DNA from: Saccoglossus kowalevskii
Lineage: Eukaryota > Hemichordata > Enteropneusta > Harrimaniidae
DNA length: 18,911 nt
Assembly (NCBI RefSeq): GCF_000003605.2
Contig: NW_003134366.1
Span: 99,400 to 118,310 of the forward strand
Reading direction: 5' to 3'
Shown here: piece after piece, positions 10,553 through 18,911 of the stretch
How positions within the stretch are numbered: position 1 is the first letter of the stretch
How the letters are laid out: each line of letters starts with the position of its first letter
The notes under the pieces: generated by a model
The model's database searches: none
Seen by the model: the letters and a program-made list of their open reading frames with translations, nothing else
Told to the model about the DNA's origin: nothing
Program-made: the position numbers and the translations under genes

Positions 10553-11445
10553 TTGCACCTGCACATTATATTATTCAAATCAATAACACAACAAAGTTCA
10601 CTGCCTGGATTAAATGACGGTGGTCGCGCCGTCCATGTACAACATTTGTGTTAATGAACATTGATTTTTCGACAATTCATTGTGCTCATCTAATGGAAAT
10701 TGGGAGTATTAGTGTGACGTGAACTAATTACCGCAGTAAATTCTTCGATACCTGCTAATCACCAAAGATAACTTGGTGAAAGTGTGGTAATGTCTCATTT
10801 TGTACTCGTTGGTCCGCAAAACAGTTAGTCACCATCTTTGTTCATATGAGACCCTGACTCGCGCATGCATGATACGATGACCAACGCCCTTTAAACCTCC
10901 AAATCTAGACGTAGTCTTCCTTTTCAATGGGCTGTTCACTAGACCAAACAGCTTGTCGTCTTAACAAAAATGCCGCATTTTCCATGTGTGAATGTACATC
11001 TTTCCATTGGAATTTCTCTGTCCATGATATCAACAAAGCATATTCTCAATCATGAATTACAATGTTACTTCCCATCAAACACGCATTTGCTTTGTTAAGA
11101 TGAAATGCGAAAGTTGAATCTTCAGATTGGAATAGAAATGAGATCATTATAATACACTTTAAGTACATGAACTTTTAATAAAGCAAGTACGGTATTGGAA
11201 AACATGACTACAAGCAGTGACCCAGATGTATGTATGTACGTAGTTGCATACGAACGTGTCTCCACACAGCTCCAGGAAAACCTCTGAATTTCACTGTCAA
11301 ATAGCTAAGTAGCTCATTTTTGTTTTTGTAAACACTTTGTACCTCTGGTCGATACGTTTTAAGCTTGTTTTAGACATATATCTGCCAATTTTGTGGGTGT
11401 TTTTAAATTTTGTGTTGCTGGGGTTGTGCTTATGTGCGTGCCAAG
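10553..11445. other. Non-coding stretch, may include LINE 5' untranslated region
   Basis: No coding region is supported. The part just before 11446 is the expected place of the 5' untranslated region and internal promoter of the LINE whose ORF1 follows, but the element's left end could not be identified. Confidence 0.45.
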
Positions 11446-13070
11446 ATGGCCGCCCCCATAGCACGGCCACGTGTTTCATTGTTCACGGGCATGTCACGTA
11501 AACATGCCATCAAGTGCGAGTTACTTGATGGTGTTTCTATTGAGATGTATGTACAAGCTGTTGCACATATTGTTCCAAAGATGTGGTTGCTCTATCTCGT
11601 ATCAATCGCAGCGTTATTATTTTTCTTGGTTCCGTTTCATGTGTTGAACAGGTTTGTTCACAGGGCGTTACTGGAATTGGTGATAGTTTTCTCTATGTAG
11701 AGCCACTGGTGAAACCGGCGACGAAAGTCACATGTCAGGTGTACCACCCTATATTCCAAATGTTGTGTTAGAGCGTGAACTCTCCAACTATGGTCGAGTA
11801 GTTTCCTATATTCGATACATTCCACTCGGATGTAAAAATCCCGTCTTGAAACATGTACAATCGTTCCGTCGACAAGTATACATGTTGTGTGAGGAAAACT
11901 CTATCCAAGGTTCGATTCTTTTAACCCAAGAACAACGTAAAACTAGAATATACCTGTCGACGGACGAGATCACCTGTTATAAACGTTCTAAAAATGAACA
12001 CACTCAAAACAATTGCCCAGATGAAATTGCTGTCAATGGAATCAACAGTACATCTACTGAAAACGAATTACCTAACAACCCTGATAGTGATATTGGTAAA
12101 AAAACTAATAATAGAAATATACGACAAACTGATTCTCTACCAATTAATTATGAAAATACCAAAGAAAGAATGTGTGAAAACAGTGAAATTACAACGAATA
12201 GTAACGATAAATACGATGAGACAAATAATGATAATCCTGCAAATAATTCAACTAAAACAAATAACTCTACTGACAGCGCACTGACAAATGAAAACACAAA
12301 TGAAAACATTATTATTGATCAACCCGAGGATGACCCACTTGTTACTGAACCCAGCGCTATTGTTACAACAGGTGCTGACGCACTTACCGACACGCGACCA
12401 GGTCTTTGTAATGATAATGACCTAAACAACTCAGAACCAACCTTGAATATATATTTGAAAGTAATGGTGAAGAGGAGGTATTAACCCTTCCTTCAATTTC
12501 TACTCTATCAGGATGTTCACCAACGGCTGCACCTCCTGATTACCCCTCGCAAATAGATGTTTTTGACAAGCGCTACCATCCCACTACTCTTCCATTTGCG
12601 GACGCGGACGAAATTGAATCTGTTGCATCGGACATGTCTGACATGTTACAGTTTACTACAGATGAAATGATGTCAACATCAAGCAAGTCTGGAACTACAT
12701 TCCTTTCTAATGAGTCGTTAAACAAATTCTTAATGACTCTTACAATTCGAAACATTTGTTACAACAAACCCGTTAATCACTCTCACAAACACTGGGCTTG
12801 TTCTCAGAAAGAAAGTTTGCATTCAGCGATTGGCATGTAGACTTGCCAAAAATATTGGTATAGGCAGAATGGAGGTCCAGACAAGTAAAACATTTGATGC
12901 GCGGTGCCAGACTCACCGTGAAGCACGTAACCAGATGTTTCGCAAAGCGGGAATGAAAACTGATTATTTACAGATATCGAGTGCTTCTCCATCTCGATTG
13001 CATAGTGCACCCCCAACAGCCCAAATGTTATCAAACGCGGGTAACCGATTAGTTAAACGGCGGTACTCAA
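11446..13070 (+). pseudogene. LINE ORF1 protein (Tx1/L1-like), frameshifted
   Basis: The likely start is ATG 11446 in a strong context (CCAAGATGG). The reading must change frame near 11580, near 11730, between about 12430 and 12454, and near 12829. The best-preserved block, from 11732, includes GVPPYIP, LERELSNYG, IPLGC and FRRQVYM. These are hallmarks of the RRM-like part of Tx1/L1-type ORF1 proteins from fish and invertebrates, which coat element RNA. A zinc knuckle follows at 11975-12016 as C-x2-R-x4-H-x4-C: the second cysteine is arginine (CGT at 11984-11986) and the usual Gly before His is Glu. A long Asn/Thr/Glu/Asp-rich linker (about 12000-12420) and an acidic Ser/Thr-rich part lead to a possible C-terminal helix region. 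The end after 12829 is weakly supported and disappears at the inverted ORF2 piece near 13070. The gene is dead. Confidence 0.72.
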
Positions 13071-13074
13071 ACTC

Positions 13075-13895
13075 TAAGTTAAGCCTGGAATGCGTACGAT
13101 GTTTAAAATCTCCAGTGGATCAGTAGTTCCCATGTCTTGACGCTTATTCCTGCGACTGAGTTGAATTGACATCTTTGCCGTGGCAACAATGTAAATGAAC
13201 AGTTGATAAGCTTGTTTAGAAATAAAGGCACGTGACTTGGAAGGTGGTAACATAACAAACCACCATAGATGAATGGCTGAATCGGGGAATGTGAGGCGAC
13301 CAGCAATAGTCCTGATGTGGATCAGCAAAGCATTGATATTGGGACATTCATAAAACAATGAATCCTCGTCGCCGCAAACAGGGCATTTATCGTGTTGTGC
13401 GAGTCATGTACTATAGAGACTATACTATAGTATAAGCTCCATGGAGAATTCTCCATTGAAGACCGCCTTCTAGTTTGCATAATGGTGGGGAGTAACATCC
13501 TTTGAAATTCGGCTTTAACTCGTTTGGAACACTCAAAATGTCGCGCAATACAGTATCAATTTCATGGAGTAAAGAAATCATAGATTTGTAGAAATCCCCA
13601 TTTTTCATCTTACACAGAGACATATTTAAATCATCGGAGTTATATAGATCAATGTTGTGTTTAGTTGTTGGAGGCAGGTCACTAGATTCATTTATAAAGT
13701 ATGTTTGAATGCAGTCTTTCCACAACGCAGGGATGGACTCGATTAGACTGAGACTGAGATTAAAGATTCTCTTCGACTGCATTCCAACTTTTCTGAACAA
13801 AACTGGCGACGGAAGCCACTCTTTCCCTGGTATGTCGATCAAATCACCTACTTTGGTGGTACCAGCATCCACAAAGTGTTTGAGCACATAAAGGG
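13075..13895 (-). pseudogene. LINE ORF2 C-terminal fragment (Tx1/L1-like)
   Basis: Reading right to left, a frame includes VGDLIDIPGKEWLPS, then a stretch ending LQWRILHGAY near 13430, a stop and frameshift, then CPVCGDEDSLFYECPN (about 13345-13390) and AKMSIQLSRRNKR (about 13120-13160). This order (a WLP segment, a WKILHGA-type segment, a C-x2-C zinc-like motif, an AK...RKN segment) is that of the region after the reverse transcriptase in Tx1/L1-type ORF2. A TGA inside the second block could be a decayed CGA codon. The piece lacks the endonuclease and reverse transcriptase at its upstream side, where gypsy sequence abuts near 13890. It also lacks the ORF2 end, 3' untranslated region and poly-A at its downstream side. 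It runs opposite to the neighbouring ORF1 and may or may not come from the same LINE family. Confidence 0.7.
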
Positions 13896-14675
13896 CATCA
13901 CACAAAAATGGTACAAACCATATGGGGTATTAAAATGCTGTAGCCCTTCTTGACTCAAGCTTGAGGGGTACCTGCCAATAACCTTTGGTTGGGTCAAGTT
14001 TGCTGAAATAAGTATCTTGTGATAAAGAAGCAAATATCTCATCTGGGTTGGGCAGTCGTTCAGCATCAAATGACTGAAATGCTGTTTACGCGGCGGAAAT
14101 CAATGCAGAACCTCACCGTACCATCCTTTTTCTTCACCAGAACAATTGGGGAAGAGTATGGAGAGTCAGATCGTTCTATAACCCCAAATCGCTCCATCAT
14201 TGACAGCTCTTTCTTCACTGTATCTTTCATAGCATAGGGTATAGGGTAAGGTTTCTGTCTCACTGGCTCATCAGTTGTGAGCTTTATCTCGTGCTCTCCA
14301 AGATTTGTCCTTCCTGGAACATCAGTCAGAACATCCGAATATTTCCCCAATAGTTTCTCCACCTCAGCCTTCTGTTCCTCATTCAAATTGGAGCTCACTA
14401 CCACATCCTGTATAGTTTGAGTTGGCTGTATGGTGGATGAGATCAGCAACTCCTCAAAGGTATCATTATTCGGATTACCATCATCAGACTCCGTGTCCAA
14501 AAGAGCAGCACAAACGACCATTTCATCATTTTTCTCTTTGACTTCTTCCCGTTTAACATAAAGTTTTAGCAAGTTGGCATGAAATGTCTTCTCCTTGCCT
14601 GAAAGATTAATCCTGTAATTAGTATCATTCAATCGCTCCAACACTGGGAAAGGACCTTTCCACTGTAATAAAAGT
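13896..14675 (-). pseudogene. Integrase C-terminal GPY/F module and N-terminal reverse transcriptase, broken
   Basis: After the stop at 14676 the reading resumes one base shifted. It has WKGPFPV (about 14642-14662, the GPY/F module of gypsy integrases), an acidic linker, the segment EPVRQKPYPIPYAMK typical of the gypsy RT start, and then SSPIVLVKKKDGTVRFCIDF (fingers). That frame ends at 14066-14068. One more shift gives LPNPDEIFASL and FSKLDPTKGYWQVPL, which holds the first catalytic aspartate (about 13994), then the NTPYGLYHFCVMPF region. The gypsy similarity stops there, near 13890, before the YxDD motif, so the polymerase is not functional. No ATG is needed for this part: in the intact element it was presumably fused to the upstream frame. 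The shifts look like small indels near homopolymers and could partly be sequencing errors. Confidence 0.8.
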
Positions 14676-17360
14676 TTATATTATCAGTTGGAAGTAATAA
14701 CAAACCAAATCCCCAGCCTTGAAATATCGCTTACCACTTCGTTTGTCAATAGTAGTGTTTTGCTTTACCTGGGCTCTTCCAAGACTTTCTTGAGCAAGTT
14801 TACACGTGTTCTCCAGCCTCTCTTTGAGATCAAGTACGTATTGATACACAGTACGCACTTCCGCTTCATCCACTTGATTGGTCCATAGTTCTTTAAGTAT
14901 TGACATTGGTCCCCTCACGGTTCTCCCATAAATTAGCTCGAATGGTGAAAATCCAGTACTTGCCTGTGGCACTTCCCTATAAGCAAATAACAGGGCGGCT
15001 AGATACCGGTCCCAATCTTTGGGTCTTTCTCCACACATCCGTCTGAGCATTTGTTTCAGGGTACCATTGAAACGTTCAACCAACCCATTACAAGAAGGAT
15101 GATATGGTGTGGTTGTCAATCCCTTGATAGACAGTAATCTACTAACTTCCTTCATAAGTGTTGATGTAAACTGTGAACCTTGATCAGATAATACTTCTCG
15201 TGGAACACCTATACGACTGTACATGTCCACGAGTGCCTCTGCTACAGTAACAGTTTCAATGTTCTTCAGCGCCACTGCCTCAGGATATCGAGTTGCGTAA
15301 TCAACTAGAGTGAGAATGTAACGATTACCTCTCTTCGTAGCTGGAAATATTGGCCCAACCAGATCTACTGCTACACGTTCAAAGGGTGTATCAATCAATG
15401 GCATTTTGCCTAAGGGTACTCTGAGGGATTTACCTTTGTAGAACGTTCGCTGACATGCATCACAGGATCGAACAAATCTCCGAATGTCTGATTGAATACC
15501 TGGCCAGTAGAAATGTGTGATAATCTTGTCCACCGTCTTCTGGGTCCCTTGGTGTCCCCCGAGTATTGACTCGTGTGCTAGCTTCATTACTTGGTGCCGA
15601 AATGTCAATGGCACGACCACCTGGTGGAAACCATCACCATTCTTGATGTGTGGCGATTTGAAATTCCGGTACAGAATTCCCTTTTGTTGAACAAACTCTG
15701 ATTCATTACCATTCCTTGCAAGCAGTTTACTACCTTCATTCAGCAGTTCCCAACAGCGCTTCAAGGTTACATCAGTTTTCTGTTCTTTCTGTAATTCGGC
15801 GACTGTTACCATCTCTATGGGACTGTTTGGTACCTTTAAGCCTCGTGTAGGTTTGCGCTCCAACATCTTTTGGGCTCTCGTCTGTACCCCCAATATCATC
15901 TCTTTTACTGGCTCACTGCAGTCTCCAGACTGCACATCTAAATGCGAACCACCATTCCAATTTAAGTCGGGGTCAGATGGGTCACGAACTCCTGGTACAT
16001 TTCCAAGGATAAGGTCATATACGGGACTCTTCATACACAGGGCGTCCACCATACCTATGAGATACGGAGTATCCACCTCTATCCGAGCCACTGGAATCTT
16101 CCTTGCTGTACCATCTACAAGAACACAGACTCTAAACTCTCCAGTTAGCTGGTCATCAGAAACAAGGGCTCGCCTTACCACTATACCACTACATCCACTA
16201 TCTCTTAGAACTGAAACTTCAACACCACCAACACAACCTACCGCTACCGGCATTTTCGGTGGCATCTGTCCCCGGCACGCTGCACTCATAACAGGGAGTT
16301 GATGGCCACAATGCAATGTCACATGATCCTGTTGCAGACAGCATTCATTCATTTCATTCACGCTTTCTGGAAGCCGGCAGGTCACAATATCATTCTCAGA
16401 TATGTTGGTAGACACTGCTGCTTGTTTGGACCTATTTGGTTCCCTTACAATGAGACATGATGCCTTAACTGTTTTAGTTACTCTTTGTCGACAGTCCCGT
16501 GCAAAATGTCCCTTTTTACCACAGACAAAACAACCATCGCCTTGACTGGTTTTTCGTTGACGAGTGGGAGAGCTGGAGTTAACAGCTTTGCCCTGAGAGG
16601 GTTTCTTTTCATTACAATTAACTCGTCTATTTACCTGCCCAAACTTTGTACCACGGGCCTCTACAAACTGTTCAGCTAGTTTGGCCATGTCAGCAATCAA
16701 TTTGGATGGGCGTTCTTTTAAAAAGGTAGCTAAGCTTGGACCACAATTATCGATAAACTGCTCCCTCAGAATCAGATTTTTTAAATCCTCAAAAGAGTCA
16801 CCAATTTCAGACATGTGTATCCATCGATCAAAATAGTTTTCTATTCGTGCAGCAAACTGAGTTGCCGTCTCTGTTTCATCAGGTTTCGCACCTCGGAATT
16901 TTTTCCGAAAACCATCTTCGGTTAAATTATACTGCTTAAACAAAGCCAACTTTAGTGCATCATAATCGCTTGCCGACTGTACTGCCAAACGCGAGTACGT
17001 GTCCAGTGCTTTACCGGTAAGAAGGGTACTCAAATTTATTGCCCAGTCTCTACGCTTCCATCCTATTGCCAATGCATACCTCTCAAACCTTTGAACCCAT
17101 GCATCCAAGTCATCCTTATCCTCATTGAACAAGGGTAACTTTGGTGCATTAGCATACCCCGAGTCTCTTTCACCAACCGCAATTTCCCCATGCTCTCTTT
17201 TCGCTTGCAACCGTAATTCTAATATATCCTTTTCGTGCTTCCTCAACTCCATAAGCTGTGCACGTTCATCCCTCGCAAATTTCTCCCTCTCTCTCACAAA
17301 ACTCATCAGATCCTCACCACCTAATCCCATCTCACGCCCAAGTTCCATCCACTTGTCCAT
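14676..17360 (-). CDS. Gag-protease-integrase polyprotein of a Gmr1-like gypsy element
   Basis: There are 894 codons from ATG 17360; an in-frame GTG at 17372 is preceded by a TAA, so the ATG is the eukaryotic start. Numbering from that Met: residues 1-60 are charged and helical (possible coiled coil). About 80-240 is the Gag capsid, with a SCAN-like second half (LILREQFIDNC at 196-206). The zinc knuckle CFVCGKKGHFARDC is at 277-290. The aspartic protease has DSG at 387-389 and LILG at 450-453. The integrase zinc finger is His596, His603, Cys633, Cys636. The integrase catalytic residues are Asp666, Asp726 and Glu762, a D,D-35-E arrangement. No reverse transcriptase lies between protease and integrase. 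The frame is free of stops over 2.7 kb, so the copy is fairly young or the frame was kept. It ends inside the integrase tail through small indels (stop 14676-14678). Gag packages element RNA, the protease cuts the polyprotein, and the integrase joins element DNA to the genome. All key residues of these three are present. Confidence 0.9.
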   Translation of the reverse strand: MDKWMELGREMGLGGEDLMSFVREREKFARDERAQLMELRKHEKDILELRLQAKREHGEIAVGERDSGYANAPKLPLFNEDKDDLDAWVQRFERYALAIGWKRRDWAINLSTLLTGKALDTYSRLAVQSASDYDALKLALFKQYNLTEDGFRKKFRGAKPDETETATQFAARIENYFDRWIHMSEIGDSFEDLKNLILREQFIDNCGPSLATFLKERPSKLIADMAKLAEQFVEARGTKFGQVNRRVNCNEKKPSQGKAVNSSSPTRQRKTSQGDGCFVCGKKGHFARDCRQRVTKTVKASCLIVREPNRSKQAAVSTNISENDIVTCRLPESVNEMNECCLQQDHVTLHCGHQLPVMSAACRGQMPPKMPVAVGCVGGVEVSVLRDSGCSGIVVRRALVSDDQLTGEFRVCVLVDGTARKIPVARIEVDTPYLIGMVDALCMKSPVYDLILGNVPGVRDPSDPDLNWNGGSHLDVQSGDCSEPVKEMILGVQTRAQKMLERKPTRGLKVPNSPIEMVTVAELQKEQKTDVTLKRCWELLNEGSKLLARNGNESEFVQQKGILYRNFKSPHIKNGDGFHQVVVPLTFRHQVMKLAHESILGGHQGTQKTVDKIITHFYWPGIQSDIRRFVRSCDACQRTFYKGKSLRVPLGKMPLIDTPFERVAVDLVGPIFPATKRGNRYILTLVDYATRYPEAVALKNIETVTVAEALVDMYSRIGVPREVLSDQGSQFTSTLMKEVSRLLSIKGLTTTPYHPSCNGLVERFNGTLKQMLRRMCGERPKDWDRYLAALLFAYREVPQASTGFSPFELIYGRTVRGPMSILKELWTNQVDEAEVRTVYQYVLDLKERLENTCKLAQESLGRAQVKQNTTIDKRSGKRYFKAGDLVCYYFQLII

Positions 17361-17666
17361 ACTGAGCAACACTGCAATTTACTCACCCTATTCTATAATA
17401 AGAAAGCAGCTGTTCCCTGAGACACCTGGATTCCAACCTCTGTTGAACGGAGTTGGGCTGGCGCATCAAGCACCTGGATAATAAAACAAGACTGAAACAG
17501 TTAAATATTTTAAATACAATACAAGATCACTTAACTGAAAAAATACAATAACAGTAACAATACAATAAATGTAGTGCATCAAAATATAGTTACACACTGA
17601 ATAGTTACCGCTTGCAAAACACTACATGTACATGCTGCCAATTTCTGAACTAATGTGTTTGGCCAA
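17361..17666 (-). other. Untranslated leader of the gypsy element
   Basis: About 300 bases between the primer-binding site and the Gag start are T-rich on the element's sense strand. This is where packaging signals would lie in such elements. I see no open frame or clear structure in it. Confidence 0.55.
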
Positions 17667-17683
17667 TCCTGGCACGCTCGCCA
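17667..17683 (-). other. Primer-binding site (candidate)
   Basis: On the element strand TGGCGAGCGTGCCAGGA begins 2 bases after the LTR end CTGACA. It starts with TGG, complementary to the CCA end of a tRNA, in the correct place for minus-strand priming. I could not match the rest to a tRNA from memory, so the primer is not named. Confidence 0.6.
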
Positions 17684-17768
17684 ATTGTCAGATTTTTTCT
17701 AGCAGGCAGCACATGCAATAAAATAACAAGCAGAAATCACGCCAGTGTGCGGTTCAGAATTAATACGC

Positions 17769-17774
17769 TTTATT
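17769..17774 (-). terminator. Polyadenylation signal AATAAA in the LTR
   Basis: AATAAA on the element strand lies about 83 bases before the LTR inner edge, the usual place for the signal that ends element transcripts in the 3' LTR. Confidence 0.6.
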
Positions 17775-18417
17775 AAGCTGGTAGTGAGTTCTATACACAA
17801 TGGGGTGATGCTAAGGGAAATATTACTAGTTATATTAATACATGTCACAATCCGTAAAACGGCATACAATTATAAGACAAACTAGACTACACGCTCATCA
17901 AAATTACAACAATGCGTGAAGCATACACATTATAAATACAAGCAGTAAATTAAGAACTAGCATTACAAGTTGGTAATACAACCGGTTAGACCTCATGAAC
18001 ACGTCACACAACAAGTTCAGACTGTCCTAATGTCCGGTAAGTTCAAACGTTCACTTGCTCGACACTTGCTTCACTCCACACAATCTAGAATTCCACTTCA
18101 CAGCCTTCCACTCAGACTGCGCTCCATGCTCCATGCGTCACGACGGCTCACCACTCACAGGTCATCTGGAAAAGGGACAAGTACATTGCATAATACTCGC
18201 CGTTTTAAACACAACTAAAGAAACGTAATATGGATGTATTTAATCGGGCTACCGTACCCGGCATAGTTGAATGAACTACTAGGAAATGATTAAACTGAAA
18301 TCTCAACTTACAGTTTCTATGTGCTGGCGTCTTGTCCATCTCCCTCACCAAAGGGTGGAATCTCCAAGTCTCAGGAATATCCCCAAGCTGCAAAACCAAT
18401 TTGGCAGACCTCTACTC

Positions 18418-18423
18418 TATATA
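18418..18423 (-). promoter_or_regulatory. TATA-like box in the LTR
   Basis: TATATA on the element strand (context AAGTATATAGAG) would place a start near 18390. A second TATA-like stretch (TATTTATAA, about 17929-17937) would place it near 17900, giving a much shorter repeated region before the AATAAA signal. Sequence alone does not decide between them. Confidence 0.35.
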
Positions 18424-18911
18424 CTTGGCTGACCTAATACAGCAAAGTCCCCACTGACTCCCACCAACTCAAAGCCTGAACGCCTTGCCAGTTGATAGTA
18501 AAATTACGAGTCACCATGAGTAGAATTGCAGGAGATGCTCACTCCTGGACAACTAACCACATCACACTGCAGAATTACCAAGCACACTGACCTACTTTGC
18601 ATCACAAAAGCAGTTCTATTCATCAATTCAGCCTACTCTAGTAAACATTCATACACCCACCTGTAAGTGCATACCACTAACTTCCAATACACACTCGCAT
18701 ACCAGCACACTGCAAATCAAACTATGACCTGATTCATGTACACCTGTGCACTAGTTACTAAGCAACAGACTTAGCACTATTAAGTTTATTATATGATGAG
18801 TTTATTCAATAAAGTTACTTTACAATACTATAACCTACAAACACAAATAACTAGACAATAACAAATAACATCCAAAATAGTGACAATTTTGTCACAGATT
18901 TACATAACAAA

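Larger units (their letters stand above)
13890..18896 (-). mobile_element. Ty3/gypsy LTR retrotransposon, Gmr1-like, truncated at its 3' side
   Basis: The element reads right to left: LTR (17686-18896), primer-binding site (17667-17683), leader, Gag - protease - integrase in one frame (17360-14676), then the integrase tail and the start of reverse transcriptase (to about 13890). Integrase before reverse transcriptase is the copia-like order, which within Ty3/gypsy is known from the Gmr1-like group described first from deuterostomes. The protein motifs are gypsy-like and not copia-like (GPF motif in the integrase tail, gypsy-type RT start). The second half of RT, RNase H and the 3' LTR are absent from the window; LINE sequence stands in their place. 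Without a second LTR, no target duplication can be checked. Confidence 0.85.
17686..18896 (-). repeat. 5' long terminal repeat of the gypsy element
   Basis: The inner edge is well placed: the element strand ends AATCTGACA, followed by AT and the primer-binding site. The LTR has an AATAAA signal near its inner end and TATA-like boxes. The outer edge is put at 18896, where the element strand would start TGTGACAAAATTGTCAC, giving TG...CA ends and a length of 1211 bases. Only 15 bases of possible flank remain in the window, and no second LTR is present for comparison, so the outer edge is less certain. Confidence 0.65.

Noticed and set aside
11446-13905. Twin-priming (5' inversion) of one LINE insertion
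   Set aside because: Twin priming leaves an inverted 5' part upstream of a forward 3' part with poly-A. Here ORF1 and the ORF2 end are tail-to-tail and there is no 3' untranslated region or poly-A.
13848-14069. Separate 73-codon gene on the minus strand
   Set aside because: It is a shifted reading of the gypsy reverse transcriptase running into the LINE join.
14640-14700. Programmed frameshift between integrase and reverse transcriptase
   Set aside because: The shift falls inside the integrase GPY/F module and seems to need two separate indels, without a clear slippery site. Ordinary decay or sequencing error is simpler.
15817-16302. 161-codon open frame on the plus strand
   Set aside because: It is antisense to the intact Gag-protease-integrase frame, which has clear catalytic motifs; the plus frame has none.
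13890-18896. Gypsy-LINE chimera made by template switching on RNA
   Set aside because: The gypsy part includes the full LTR upstream of any transcript start, which would be absent from an RNA template. A DNA-level rearrangement fits better.
1-18911. CRISPR array, bacterial operon or tRNA/rRNA genes
   Set aside because: No regularly spaced identical repeats with unique spacers, no operon-like packing, and no cloverleaf or rRNA core sequence was recognised.

Overview
The window looks like an AT-rich stretch of a eukaryotic, probably marine invertebrate, genome made largely of transposable-element remains. The reasons are: no operon-like gene packing, long AT-rich non-coding stretches, eukaryotic signals (TATA and AATAAA boxes, splice-like sites), and a mix of DIRS-like, Tx1/L1-like LINE and Ty3/gypsy elements typical of deuterostome and lophotrochozoan genomes. 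The phylum cannot be fixed from the sequence. I found no host gene I can support, and no rRNA, tRNA or CRISPR array.

Layout, left to right. 1-2790 is AT-rich non-coding DNA with a minus-strand TATA/CCAAT promoter candidate and small tandem repeats. About 2790-5335 is a decayed, G+C-richer DIRS-like retroelement on the plus strand (gag-like tail, reverse transcriptase, RNase H, possible tyrosine recombinase). 5336-9388 is non-coding with some small palindromes. 9389-9669 is the broken end of a gene coding for a cysteine-rich CXC-like tail. It is followed by three spaced GGCCAT motifs (9859-10220), a Z-DNA-prone microsatellite with a C13 run (10507-10552), and more non-coding DNA. 11446 to about 13070 (+) is a frameshifted ORF1 of a Tx1/L1-type LINE. 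About 13075-13895 (-) is the C-terminal part of a LINE ORF2, tail-to-tail with that ORF1. About 13890-18896 (-) is the 5' part of a Ty3/gypsy element: LTR, primer-binding site, leader, a long intact gag-protease-integrase frame, and a reverse transcriptase start cut off at the LINE junction.

The most informative result is the gypsy element's domain order. Integrase lies before reverse transcriptase, the order of the Gmr1-like group, and its Gag has a SCAN-like capsid segment, which fits the same group. The element has lost the catalytic half of its reverse transcriptase, RNase H and its 3' LTR, so it cannot move by itself. The three-part junction gypsy RT / LINE ORF2 / inverted LINE ORF1 is the oddest structure here. 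I saw no wholly new biological system.
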